A stretch of 64,000 nt of DNA from Heloderma charlesbogerti (Eukaryota; Chordata; Lepidosauria; Squamata; Helodermatidae): contig JANEZZ010001905.1 of NCBI GenBank assembly GCA_026122225.1, forward strand, positions 3,077,501 through 3,141,500, given 5' to 3'. Below are positions 22,954-33,689 of this stretch, piece by piece (position 1 is the first letter of the stretch; every line of letters begins with the position of its first letter). The position numbers and the translations under genes were made by a program. The notes under the pieces are model-generated. The model saw only the letters and a program-made list of their open reading frames with translations. It had not been told where the DNA came from and searched no databases.

Positions 22954-23144
22954 GAGGAAAAGATGCTTGCAGCGGCGACTCCGGAGGCCCCATGGTCACT
23001 TTGAGCAATCGCACCGGCCAGTGGCAGCTCATAGGGACTGTGTCCTGGGGCGATGGATGTGGCTTGAATGACCGCTATGGCGTGTACTCCAATGTTCTCC
23101 TGACTCTGCCGTGGATTAAGCGGATCACCGGAGTGGAATATTGA
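22954..23144 (+). CDS. MASP1: MASP1, MASP-1 protease domain exon 6 (catalytic Ser, stop)
   Basis: Terminal coding exon after TTTCTCTCTCTCTCACCTAG. It reads [16 protein letters not shown], then VSWGDGCG and YGVYSN, and ends ITGVEY-stop (TGA 23142-23144). The catalytic serine in GDSGG is coded TCC. This TCN type of serine codon, the histidine-loop cysteine in exon 2 and the split-exon layout are the known marks that separate MASP-1 from MASP-3. The Asp of GGKDAC gives trypsin-like S1 specificity. All three catalytic residues are present across the six exons and no frame is broken. Confidence 0.95.
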
Positions 23145-23674
23145 AGCCTCCCAACCACACTGAATGTCCAGAGCCAAAAGAGTGATTGCACACTTCCAGC
23201 AGAGAGTTGTTCCCCAAAGGCTCTAATTCAGGCTTCTACCAAAGAAAGTGCTTGGCAGTAGACCAGGGGAAAATTTGCCAGTTGATTGATATATATATTT
23301 TCTTTAGGCATAGAGTCAAGAAAGACCTGGCCTGGCTCCTACATCCAGCTGAACTGAACTCTGTTCCAAGAGCCTGAAGCTGATCTTACCCAGAAAATTC
23401 AATGATGCTTTGATTTACGGGGACCCCACAGGTCTGGATCAAAGTGATTAGAGCCATTTTTGATAGGGAGATTTGGGAAAGCTTTCGGCAGCCCACTGCC
23501 ATCCTTGGAAAGAAACTCTCTAGCTAGGACTCAAAGAAATCTCAGGGGAATTACAAGGGCATTGACAGATGAATGTGCATTTGGGGTGGGGGGAGCGGGG
23601 GACCACAGTTTGATAACAGGCCACCTACTTTGCAGGCAGAAGCCTTAGACTCAGCCCTCAGCATCTCCCATTAA

Positions 23675-23790
23675 GACAAGGGCGGGTAACCTTTTTTTTT
23701 CTGTTGAGAGCCACATTCCCATGCGGGTAATGTGTCAGAACTGCATTTCAGCAGTGGGTGGGGCCAAAGGAAGCAGTGGGTGGGGCCAAA
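23675..23790 (-). mobile_element. hAT-like fragment
   Basis: AAGGGCGGGTAACCTTTTT and GAGAGCCACATTCCCATGCG, then repeated GTGGGTGGGGCCAAAG units. Confidence 0.5.
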
Positions 23791-23974
23791 GATTGGTGGC
23801 CGAGACCAGAGCCAAAAGTGGGCTGGCCCTTTTTCTCTTTCTGCTGCCCTCTTTTCTCTCTCTCTCTTCCTTCCCACCCAGGGGGCTGCCACGGAAGGGA
23901 CAGATGGCTCTTGCCAGAGAACTGGGTAAACTGGCTGCCTGCAGAGGGCTTTTGAAATGAGTCTGAGGACCGTG

Positions 23975-24085
23975 GGGCACTGGAAGACTCCTCTGCCTGC
24001 CTGAGATCATGGAGCATAGCTGGCTGGGGATGCTGGGACTTGTAGTCCAACACATCTGTAGGGCACCAGGTAGGGGGAGGATGGG
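23975..24085. repeat. Foldback element
   Basis: GCTGGGACTTGTAGTCCAAC and ACATCTGTAGGGCACCAGGT; the left arm is eroded. Confidence 0.6.
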
Positions 24086-24431
24086 GAAGACAATACCGGG
24101 ATCATTCGACCCCGTGTCAAATTTGCTATAAGGCAGCTTCCTCGGCTCGCACAATGGCTGAATCTACACGTAGCAGTTATACCGTTACCATACTGCAGTG
24201 ATAACTATCGTTGCCCACTGCTGTCATGTGCAGGATGATAATGGTAAAACTGCTGTGTGTGTCACAGACACAACGGAGGGAGGCCAGGCAGCATCCAAAG
24301 ATCTGTAGAACCTCAGGGACTGGCTGGAAACGCCCTCTGGAAAACAAGTCTGTGAAGACATACTTCCGATGTATTTTTTGCACTAAGTACGTAAGGTAAT
24401 GGGGCTTTGTGTAATCTTCCTGCAAAGCAAA

Positions 24432-24437
24432 AATAAA
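24432..24437 (+). terminator. Possible polyadenylation signal for MASP-1 isoform
   Basis: A canonical AATAAA about 1.3 kb after the MASP-1 stop codon, in a stretch not obviously covered by repeats. The intervening 3' region carries a hAT-like fragment and a foldback piece. No transcript evidence is available, so this is only a candidate. Confidence 0.3.
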
Positions 24438-24705
24438 ACTCTGCAGAGAGGTAAACTGAATTCTGCAGCCTGTGTAAGTGATGTCCGTGAAGAAAATGGG
24501 TGCGACAACTTTGATTTCACAGGCTGCTTTTTCTAGGGATGCACGAAACTCTTACCTGGCTCCGCGCCGGACAATCCGCGGTGGGGGGGAGGCGCTCCAT
24601 CCCTACCCCCGGAATCCTCCCCGGCCGGCTCCGCTCCGCAGCGACTCCGCGGAGCTGCCGGCCAGGGCCGCCCGCAGCCGGACATCAGGCCGCTGGGCTG
24701 CACAG

Positions 24706-25110
24706 GGACGCAAATGGCGGCCGCCATAGCCGCCGCCATTTGCGTCCGTGACTTTAGCCGTGATAGGCTATGTAAATATATACTTGGCTATCACGGCTAA
24801 AGACACGGACGCAAATGGCGGCGGCTATGGCAGCCGCCATTTGCGTTCCTTCCTATTGCCATCATAGGCTATGTATATATTTACATAGCCTATCACAGCA
24901 AAAGGCAGGGGCGCAAATGGCAGCTGCTATGTCATTTGCGCTCCGTTTTTGCCGTGATAGGCTACGTAAATATATACATAGCCTATCACAGCTAAACACA
25001 CAGACGCAAATGGTGGCAGCTACGCCATTTGCGTCCCTGCCCTGAGCCGTTATAGGCTACGTAGATACTTACATAGCCTATCACGGCTTGCCAGGGACGC
25101 AAATGGTGGC
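24706..25110. repeat. Array of two alternating palindromes (about 97-base period)
   Basis: Palindrome A (GGACGCAAATGGCGGC ... GCCGCCATTTGCGTCC) occurs at 24706-24747, 24807-24849, 24907-24944 and 25003-25036, with a left half at 25095-25110. Palindrome B (GCCGTGATAGGCTATGTAAA ... CATAGCCTATCACGGC) lies between them at 24752-24802, 24858-24899, 24951-24993 and 25046-25088. The arms of A carry ATGGCGGC, the YY1 core. The flanks (24560-24705 and 25110-25200) are very CpG-rich. A CTAGGGATGCACGAAAC at 24535 may be the left end of a larger transposon that contains the array. Confidence 0.85.
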
Positions 25111-25276
25111 CGGCGTAGCGGCCGCAGCCCGGCAGCGGCTGGAGCCACCAGAGTTGCCGCCGCCGCTGCCACTGCAGCCGCAGCCAGGTAGGCTCCATTT
25201 CACGGGGCTTTCACAGGGTGGTGGGGCAGGTTGCTGGAATTCGGCCTCCCTGGGATCCATGGTGAAATTCTCTAAC

Positions 25277-26545
25277 ATAACAATTCTGTAACATGGATTT
25301 GTCAAAAACAAGTCCTGCCAGGTGAATCTGATCTCATTTTTTTATCAAGTAACCTCCCTTGTGGACTGTGGGAATGCTGTGGACATCATATACCTCGACT
25401 TCAGCAAAGCTTTTGACAAAGTGCCCCATGATATCCTGATGAGCAAACTAGCTCAAAGTGGGCTACATGAAACAACGATCTGGTGGATCCACAGCTGGCT
25501 ACAGAATTGGACTCAAAAAGTGCTTATCAATGGGACCTTCCCAAACTGGGGAGAGGTAACGAGTGGGGTACCGCAGAGCTCAGTCCTGGGCCCAGTGCTC
25601 TTCAACATTTGTATTAATGACTTGGAGGAGGAAGTGCAGGGAATGCTGATCAAATCTGCAGATGACAAAAAATTGGGCAGGATAGCTAATACTTTGGAAG
25701 ACAGAAACAAAATTCAAAGTGATCTGGATAGACTGGAGTGCTGGGCAGAAAACAACAGAATGACATTTAATAGGGATAAATGCCAAGTTCTGCACCTAGG
25801 AAAAGAAACCAAATGCACAGTTACAAGATGGGGGATACGTGGCTCAACAACACTACAAGCGAGAAAGATCTTGGAATTGTTGTCGATCACAAGCTGAATA
25901 GGAGCCAATAATGTGATGTGGCTGCAAAAAAGGCAAATGCTATTTTGGGCTGCATTCATAGAAGCATAGCTTCCAAATTCCATGAAGTACTAGTTCCCCT
26001 CTACTCAGCACTGGTTAGGCCTCATCTGGAGTACTGTGTCCAGTTCTGGGCACCACACTTTAAGAAGGATGTTGACAAACTGGAGACAGTTCAGAGGAAG
26101 GCAACAAAGATGATCAGGGGACTGGAAACAAAGCCCTATGAAGAGAGACTGAAAGAACTGGGCATGTTTAGCCTTGAGAAGAGAAGACTGAGGGGAGATA
26201 GGATAGTGCTCTTCAAGTACTTGAAAGGTTGTCACAGAGAGGAAGGCCAGGATCTCTTCTCGATCATCCCAGAGCGCAGGACACGGAATAATGGGCTCAA
26301 GAACAAGGAAGCCAGATTCTGGCTGAACATCAGGAAAAACGTCCTGACCATTAGAGCAATACGACAATGGAACCAATTACCTGGGGAGGTGGTGGGCTCT
26401 CCCACACTGGAGGCGTTCAAGATGAGGCTGGACAGCCATCTGTCGGGGATGCTCTGACTTGGATTCCTGCATTGAGCAGGGGGTTGGACTCGATGGCCTT
26501 GTAGGCCCCTTCCAACCCTACTATTCTGTGATTCTATGATCCCTA
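25277..26545 (+). mobile_element. CR1 LINE, 3' half of the reverse transcriptase ORF
   Basis: Two frames carry the reverse transcriptase. The first has IYLDFSKAFDKVPHDIL and SGVPQSSVLGPVLFN, with a SADDKKLG motif where a functional copy would have FADDTKL. The second has PLYSALVRPHLEYCVQFWAP and RRLRGDRIVLFKYLKG. A frameshift near 25850 and a TAA near 25908 separate them, so the copy is dead. It ends with the CR1 terminus (GTAGGCCCCTTCCAACCCTA) and ATTCTATG repeats. Confidence 0.95.
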
Positions 26546-26852
26546 GGTTTTTCTTTTGCTAGTCCAAGAGGGCACTCAAGCCCTGCGCTCTGACCCCCGG
26601 AAATCATGCGGTGCAGTCCAATACAATGGACTGTATCCATCTTCATTCTGTGTTGCAATGGACATATTTGATGGGGGAGAAATTGAATTTTCCCAGTGGA
26701 AAACATATTGCTAGGAAAATGAAGTTTTCATTCAAGAGAAGAACCAGCCTGAAGACTTTTATGATCCTGCACAAACTGTCATCTGGCAACCAAAGTATGC
26801 TATTGTGTGCACACTTGGGAGTAAGTACCATTGAATACAGTGGGACTTGGTG

Positions 26853-27070
26853 CCTTTCTACACAAGGCATTTATTGTGTGCTCATAATTGCTCAATCACA
26901 GTCATTTGCAGGTACTTTACATGTCATTGTCATCCTCCAGGGCCTCTCCCATACTTTCCAACCATGATAGTGTTGTTGTTTTTTCTAATAAGAAAAGTCT
27001 GGCATTTCTGTGAATGGTGGCATAAAACCCAGTGTACTTGTGCCATTCCACTATACCAGAGTGCCACCTA
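26853..27070 (+). mobile_element. Partial copy of the short TIR transposon
   Basis: CCTTTCTACACAAGGCATTTATTGTGTGCTC and CCAGAGTGCCACCTACTGGT correspond to the 30191 copy; the right terminus is missing. Confidence 0.5.
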
Positions 27071-27221
27071 CTGGTTGTGTAATAGAATATATAGAACGGC
27101 AGAGAAAGAAAAAAAACCCAGAAAGAAACGCGTGTAAAGAAGCTGATCTTAATCCTAGAAAGAATCAGGAAGCAGAAGCCTCGGTAAAGTGCTGGGTTAA
27201 AAACCTGATCTAGGAAAGCCC

Positions 27222-27560
27222 TTTGTTCAGTCATTCAGTCGTGTCCGACTCTTCGTGACCCCGTGGACCATAGCACGCCAGGCCTTCCTGTCCTGCGCTC
27301 TCCCCCGGAGCGTGCTCAAGTTCATATTCACTGCATCGGTGATGCTGTCTAGCCATCTCATCCTCTGCCGTCCCCTTCTCCTTTGGCTTTCAGTCTTTCC
27401 CAGCATCAGGGTCTTTTCCAGGAAGTTTTCTCTTCACATTAGGTGGCCAAAATATTTGAGCTTCAGCTTCAGTATCTTTCCTATTTCCTTCCAATGAGCA
27501 CTCAGGGTTGATTTCCTTTAGGACGGACTGATTTGACCTCCTTGCAGTCCAGGGGACCCG
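27222..27560 (-). mobile_element. BovB (RTE) LINE 3' end
   Basis: TTCAGTCGTGTCCGACTCTT and CACGCCAGGCCTTCCTGTCC on the plus strand are the reverse of the BovB terminus. It matches the plus-strand copy at 47127-47787. Confidence 0.92.
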
Positions 27561-27639
27561 TAAGAGTAAGGAAAGCCCTTACTTCCAGGCAAACATGCAA
27601 AGAGATGTGCCGTGTATTATAACACTGATGAATCATAGA

Positions 27640-28280
27640 GGGTTTTTTTACTACTGTTGTTCTTTCTGTTGCCAGTCATGGTGGTAGTTACACAATGGCA
27701 TTATTTCTTGTTGGAAAGAATGAAATATTATTAAAATGACAAAGAATCAAACAGGAGTACAGAAGTATCTTCCACCAGAGATTTTCAGACCAGCAATACT
27801 TTGCAGCTGGCATCAAACTTGCAGGGCATATAAAAGCACCCACAAACATTCAGCAGCTCCCATACTGAAGACAACAGGACTTCTACAGCCAGAGCAAACC
27901 GAGTAGCCTGGTAGGATTCCTGAATGTGCATATAATTTACCACCTGTTCTGTCATCCCCAGAACCAGATATTCCAATAAGCAATGAAAGGGATAAGAGCA
28001 ATAATAAAGCAAATGTCGCAATAGATGATGGGTCCTGAGGACTCTGGATGATGAAGTCGGCATTCCTAGTTGTTTAATGGTTCCCGAATACCCTGTGCAT
28101 TGTGGCCTCCCGCGATGCTCTGCATGTTGAGGCCAGCCATGACACCCTTTGCGTATTCCCAGCTGGCAAGCTTCACAATAGTTGTGGATATGTGGGCCAC
28201 TGGGATCCCACATGGCCTTAGAGAGTTTGCTGTGATCAATGTACTCTCCATAGCATTTCTCCCTTATGTCAAGGAAACAG
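27640..28280 (-). pseudogene. Truncated RTP3/RTP4-like pseudogene (part of exon 2 and 3' flank)
   Basis: The minus strand reads REKCYGEYIDHSKLSKAMWD, then SGPHIHNYCEACQLGI. This is clearly homologous to the intact RTP gene at 32771-35284 (YCYRERVDDSELSE and YCEACQLGI). DNA similarity continues past the stop codon of that gene into its 3' flank (compare 27640-27780 with 32437-32580). The hydrophobic C-terminal segment has drifted into another frame, so the open frame no longer encodes the normal end. At about 28280 the homology stops and a LINE begins, so the zinc-finger start of exon 2 and exon 1 are missing. It probably arose by local duplication followed by LINE-associated loss of the 5' part. 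Confidence 0.8.
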
Positions 28281-28282
28281 GC

Positions 28283-28805
28283 AAACAAAATGATCAGGAG
28301 GCTAGAGTAACTCCTCTCTGAGGAAAGGTTGCAATGTCTGAGGGTCTTTAGGTCAGAAAAAAGGTGAGTCAGAGGGGACATGATAGAGGCGTACAAAACC
28401 ATGCATGGCGTGGATAAAGTAGATTTTGTTGTTCAGTCGTTCAGTCATGTCCGACTCTTCGTGACCCCATGGACCACAGCACGCCAGGCCTTCCTGTCCT
28501 GCGCTCTCTCCCGGAGCGTGCTCAAGTTCATATTCATTGCATCGGTGATGCTATCTAGCCATCTCATCCTCTGCCGTCCCCTTCTCCTTTTGCCTTCAGT
28601 CTTATCTCCCCCTCTCATAATAATAGAACCCAACAGGGTCATCCCATGAAGCTGATTAGTGGAGATTCAGGACTGATCAAAGGAAGTCCTTCTTCACACA
28701 GTGCAGAGTGAAACAATGGAAGGAATTCACATCCACAAGATGCAGTGATGGCCACGAATTTGGATGGCTATAAAGAGGAAGTAGACCAATTCATGGAGGA
28801 TAAAA
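28283..28805 (+). mobile_element. LINE 3' end interrupted by a BovB fragment
   Basis: AAAATGATCAGGAGGCTAGA, AGGGGACATGATAGAGGCGT and TTTGGATGGCTATAAAGAGG belong to the same LINE subfamily as 14030-14627. Bases 28434-28612 are foreign to it. Confidence 0.85.
28434..28612 (-). mobile_element. BovB (RTE) fragment nested in a LINE
   Basis: GTTCAGTCATGTCCGACTCT and TGACCCCATGGACCACAGCA (reverse BovB end), cut off after TTCTCCTTTTGCCTTCAGTC. Confidence 0.9.
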
Positions 28806-30190
28806 CTATCTACACGGCCGATTTCGTGCACAGGGAGAGCACATCACGGTCATTTGTGACGGATGATGTTGTCGCCAATCCGCAGCAACCCTGCAGCTTC
28901 CCTCTGGAAAAGGTGCATTTTCGGAAAGTTGTTTTAGTGCAGTTTTTTCTTGAATGTGGCTCCTGCACAGTTCTGCTGCAGTGAGCCCCCTCCCCCTGCA
29001 ATAAATCCTGGGCATTCCTATTTCTGTGACATGGGTGTGACCTGGAAGTGACCCAGTCAGGGGGTGGGGCCACCCACTCCCCTCCCCATTCCCTCTTTTT
29101 CCCCATTCGCAGAATGCAGCCTGTTTTTCCCAGTCATATAAGTGCTTCCGCAGTCCTTCAAAGCCAATGTACTCTGTTGGACTCAATTTGCAGGTGTGGG
29201 ATTTCCTTTTTTTAATTCTTCAGCCTCCTCCTCCTCCATCCCCCCCCCCCAGTGATCCTGCTGCAAGTTATCGAGGGCTCTCAGTCAAAAAAATGAATTA
29301 GAAGCGGTCGCTGCCGCCCCCCCCCCCCCGCCACTTGGGGGCTTTCATTGCTCCTTCTTTCCTCATCAGCTGCCGAGAAGGTGTAAGGGAGAGCGAGAGA
29401 AAGAGAAAGAGCAGAAGAGTGGCGGCAGCCGGTGACCCCAGTGATAGTGAGCTGAAGTGAAAAGCCTCCGCATAACACATGGAGCCAAGGCAGCGGGAGG
29501 GGAGGAAACGGAGAAGCCGGAGTTGCTGCTCAGCACTTTGGGTAGGAGCATTTGCTGTTGCAGTAATGGAAGGAAGCAATGCACCTCCTCCATCCATGCA
29601 CACACTGCTCCATCCGGACTTCCGGAACAGCCTGTTGTTCCCATTTCTAAAACCACAGTTTCGCTGTTTCAGTCAGTCAGAATACCACAGTAGCAGCTTT
29701 ACCCATTCACAGAATGCGCCTGTTTTTTCCAGTCATATAAGCACAGTTTTAAATCTTTCACAATATCCCAGTAGTGGATAAGAGGGGAGAGGTGTGGGGT
29801 AAACTACAGGGGCCTAATTCAGCACTTCCAGTAAACTTCCCTGCGCAGGGGAGGATGGACAGGGGAGAGGAACCAGCCTCTCTCATTCGCTGAGCAGCAC
29901 CTACAGGGTTGATGATGTTCAGTTTTACTTGCTGGACTCCGCCCACCCAACCCTGAAATATGGCCGCTTTCAAGTGCTGTGTGACCCGTGAAAGTGGGTT
30001 TTTAGGTAGTATATATTCCACTTTTCTTGCTTCATGCGCCGCTGATGGACCAAAGCCGATTTCATGAAAATCCGGATAAAACCAATTAAAAAAAACTTTA
30101 CCAATTCTACTTATACTCACAAAAACAGAGAAGCAAAATTGACAAGATTTTTTTTCTCCTGCAAATGTGTCAATTTCACTTCTCTGCTTT

Positions 30191-30525
30191 TGAGCTTTTC
30201 TGCATGAGGCATTTATTGTGCACTCCGGATTCCTTGCTCATGGTCGTTTACAGGTTCTTGAGACGATGTTGTGATCCTCCGCTTTTGTTTCTGCTTTTTA
30301 AGAGCGCTTTCACAGGTTTTTTTTAGAGTGGGGAAAATGCAGTATTATTTCTGAAAGTGAATGAAAATATTTTCCTACTTGTGTATTTCCAGTATTCTGC
30401 TATAGCGCCACTTAGAGCTTATGTAACATGAAAGAAAAAGTTCTTTGTGTAGAGCTTGGATCTCAGTTCTGCAAAGAAACTGAAAGTAGATACAGCAGTT
30501 AAGAGCCTCATGTAGAAAAGCTCTT
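30191..30525 (+). mobile_element. Short TIR DNA transposon, complete copy
   Basis: Starts GAGCTTTTCTGCATGAGGC and ends GCCTCATGTAGAAAAGCTC, near-perfect inverted termini of about 19 bases, with no open frame between. Confidence 0.85.
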
Positions 30526-30859
30526 TGTGGGTGGGAGAGGTGGACACTTGGTGGGCGTTGGCCACTGCTTCTTGGAAACTCTGTATTAGTACATCATCCT
30601 CCAGAAATATATTTTAAAGTTTTATAAAATCAACTGAAATATTTTAAAGGGCTCATAGCTTTAGATGGGGGAAGAGTTTTAATCTGTCACCATTAGTGAT
30701 ATAACAAGTACTGGATAAAAGGTAGCCACCAGTTTGCTGGAGAGAGATGTCATTTTTCCCTGAGACAAAACAGAACAGTATAAGTTGCAGGACAACGATA
30801 TTTCTCTTCATCTTGAAGAGAGGCATTTTCAGTCCTGTACATAACATCATATAACACCC

Positions 30860-31256
30860 AAAGGAGATTGCTAAGATCGGAGGCTCTTTTCTGGGTGACA
30901 CCACCCCCAATGGTGCAACGGGTGGCTACCAGGGAAAGAGCCTTCTGTGGAATGCCTTTCCGAGGGAGATCTGCAAGGTGTCTTCCTTGTATACATTTAG
31001 ATGTCAGGTTAAGCCCTTCCTTTTCTCGCAGACATCTAACCTTTCATATCGCGTTGATTATTAATTTACTGCTAGCTCTTTAATATTTTTAATATTTTAA
31101 TGTTTGTAATATTTAATATTGTATTACTTTGATATTTTTATTGTTGTTTTATTTTATTTTATTTTATTTTATTTTATTGTTGTTGTTTTTGTTTTTTTAT
31201 GATTGTAAACTGAGGGCATTTGGCAGTTGGGCGGCATACAAACCTAATAAATAAAT
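30860..31256 (+). mobile_element. L2-like LINE 3' end
   Basis: GTGGCTACCAGGGAAAGAGC, CAGTTGGGCGGCATACAAAC and an AATAAATAAAT tail, with a (TTTTA)n expansion at 31150-31180. Confidence 0.85.
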
Positions 31257-31683
31257 AAATCATATGGCAACCTAAGTCTGCAATCTTGCTTATACCAGGA
31301 CGTAAACATCATTGAACTGTTATGTTGGCCCCACTTCTCTGAACAGTGAGATATTCCTGGGGTGCAGCACTGACTTAGGTTTGGCTTCCCTTGGAAGGAG
31401 GTCACTAGAAGCTTATTGGTGTTTTGTAATATTTGTGATTATTTACAAATATACATGTTGCACATAGATAGAGCCAAACAGTTTCACACTCCAACAAATA
31501 TCCAAATCCACTGCCCCATGTCACATCTCCTAAAAAGCAGCCAGCACCCGCAAAATGCTTCCAGAGCTTACAAAGCATTTCCCTGTCTGTCTGTCTGTCT
31601 GATTCCCTGACTCAAAACTGCAGTTCCTATTGTTCCTTTTCACACAGAGACCTGGATTACATCATCCTTAGGTAGTGATGGGG

Positions 31684-31746
31684 GGAGGGAGAAGGAGGAG
31701 GAGGAGGAGGAAGAAGAAGAAGAAGAAGAAGAAGAAGAAGAAGAAG
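31684..31746. repeat. (GGA)n / (GAA)n microsatellite
   Basis: Pure purine tract of about 60 bases in triplet units. Confidence 0.92.
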
Positions 31747-32770
31747 GCTTTTAGCCCAAATATGGCCCCCAAGATGACTTACAACTGAAACATAAAACAA
31801 TTTTGAAGCTTTAAATATTTTTTAAAACTTCAGAACAATTTATAAACTTTAAAACAGGGTATGTCTGTCTACCCCTTTCAGAAGACTTGAGGAACACCCA
31901 ACTATTGAAAGCAATCAGCCTAATCTCCCTAACAAAAGATGTACCTTGCGTTTACATGGTCAAGCTAACCAGTATTATAGGAGCAAGAGAAAGAAGACCA
32001 AAGGACAATCATTTTATTGAAAGGTGGGGTTTATTATGTTTTGGAATAACAAAGTGCACAACACATTTCAACCATTTGCTTTATTAGGAATGTTATAAAA
32101 CATAGCATGTTTAAGTGAATAATTGCTTATGTTTATTTATTATTGAGAAGAATTTTAATTAAAAATCTGTTAGGCATATAATTAAGTCATATCTATGTGA
32201 TATTCCTATTTTTTCCTAAAGTATTTATGTATTACTTATAAATGAATGAATCATTTTAAAAAGACGTACATTGCAACTTAGCCACCAACCATTAAGGAAA
32301 TTCCAGCCGTCCTTCTGGCTCCATTAACTTTCTCTTATCTAAACCCCCAATAGTACAACAGAACACAGTTGGACGTTCTTCCAAGGAAACATGTGTACCA
32401 TGGAGCTACGCATGACAGCATTGACAAATTGTATTTTTTTTACTAACTGCTGTTGTTTTGCTGGTCTGTCACTGCGATCATTTAATGGCATTATTTCTCG
32501 TTTGGATGACTGAAAATTTATTGAAATAACAAAGCAATCAAACACTGAGAGTAAAGGGAAGAAATCTGTCACCAGAGTTTTCTGACCAAGTATGGTTTAC
32601 AGATGGCATGCCTTCAGAACAAGCAAATGGTTTCCCAAATGTTCAGCCTCTTTCACACAGAAGGTATTAGGATTTCTACAACAGGAACAAACCAAGAAAC
32701 GTGGCTTTATTTCTGAAAATGCTTGCCTGAATTAGTATTAATATACTCCTCCCCCCAAGTTTTGACCTCT

Positions 32771-33338
32771 TCATAATGACTGATTCCAAAATACAATAAT
32801 TATGACAAGGACAAGGACAATGAGAAGAACCCGACATGTGCACATGTGATGCAGGAACATACAGGAATCTGAAGATGGCAGAGCCTTTGTTACTGCCGAG
32901 TTGTGAATGGGGATGCCTGTTGTATTATCTGCGTTGATAGTGCTCAAGGAAGACCTTGGGCTACGGGGTTTCCCATGATGAACTATATCTTGAGGCCAAC
33001 CGTAATGGCCTTTGTGTATTCCCAACTGGCAAGCTTCACAGTAGCCACGCTTATGTGGGCCGCTGCTCCCATATATCACCTCAGAAAGTTCACTGTCATC
33101 AACGCGCTCTCTGTAGCAATACTTCCTTATGCTGAAGATCAAGTGCTTCAAGACATATGCAACGTCTTCTGCAGTGAACTGTGGCTCTTCGTGTTTGACT
33201 GAAAAGCACCTGTGGCAGTTTTGCCTGAAGAGCCTCATCTTCACGTATCCTTGCCCCTCAAGTCGCTCCCAATGCATGTGGAACAGGATAACAACTTGAT
33301 GTGAGGACCAGCTGCGACAGCATTGTGAACAGATGAAA
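32771..33338 (-). CDS. RTP4-like: Receptor-transporting protein (RTP3/RTP4-like) gene A, exon 2
   Basis: RTP proteins are small zinc-binding membrane proteins that help G-protein-coupled receptors reach the cell surface; RTP4 is also an interferon-induced antiviral factor. This exon starts after CTGCCTCTTAG and reads (S)FICSQCCRSWSSHQVVILFH, then KMRLFRQNCHRC. It gives the first CxxC pair, the CRSW core and the second CxxC pair of the 3CxxC-type finger. Later come YCEACQLGI and a hydrophobic C-terminal anchor (VLLIVLVLVIIIVFW) just before the stop at 32771. It joins exon 1 (35124-35284) in phase 2. The full protein would be 242 residues, near the 246 of human RTP4. AATAAA at 32706-32711 (minus strand) is a plausible poly(A) signal. 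Family assignment is firm; the exact orthologue (RTP3 or RTP4) is not. Confidence 0.9.
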
Positions 33339-33689
33339 CTAAGAGGCAGGGAAGGGGCAAATGAAGAGAAAAGACATCAGGGTTCAGTACTTCTATTGGG
33401 ATTTTCCTGGAGAGGGTTTCTCATTTTTGTACTGTTCAAACACACTTTATGTTCGACAGTTCGTTCCCCAAACGGAGGATAACAGTCAGTGGATTCACAA
33501 GAGGGTATCGCAGAGTTCTGCTCTGCTCTACTTCCTAGAGCGGCAGCTGTCACTGTCTCTATGCTGGAATGAGGTTCCCTAGGAAGGGGATGAGCAGGTC
33601 CTGCTCTAGTGAAGAGCGCATGAATAGATCAGAGGTGGGTGAACATTCCTTGTGAAGTGTGAGTTCTACACCTCAACAATTTCCCCAGG

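Larger units (their letters stand above)
23145..27639. other. Interval between MASP1 and the RTP region
   Basis: No gene seen beyond the MASP1 3' untranslated region. It holds the palindrome array, the CR1 copy, a partial TIR element (26853-27070) and a reverse BovB end (27222-27560). Confidence 0.6.
28806..32700. other. Interval between RTP pseudogene and RTP gene A
   Basis: No coding exon seen. 29210-29480 is rich in C runs and GA. Recognisable elements are the TIR transposon at 30191-30525, the LINE at 30860-31256 and the GGA/GAA microsatellite at 31684-31746. Confidence 0.5.

Noticed and set aside
25322..26457. Reverse transcriptase frames as a possible host or viral gene
   Set aside because: The motifs and the 3' terminus are those of a CR1 LINE; the copy has a frameshift and a stop.
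27785..28402. 205-codon open frame read as one RTP protein
   Set aside because: Only the middle is RTP-like; the first part lies in LINE sequence and the last part has left the original frame, so it is a pseudogene.
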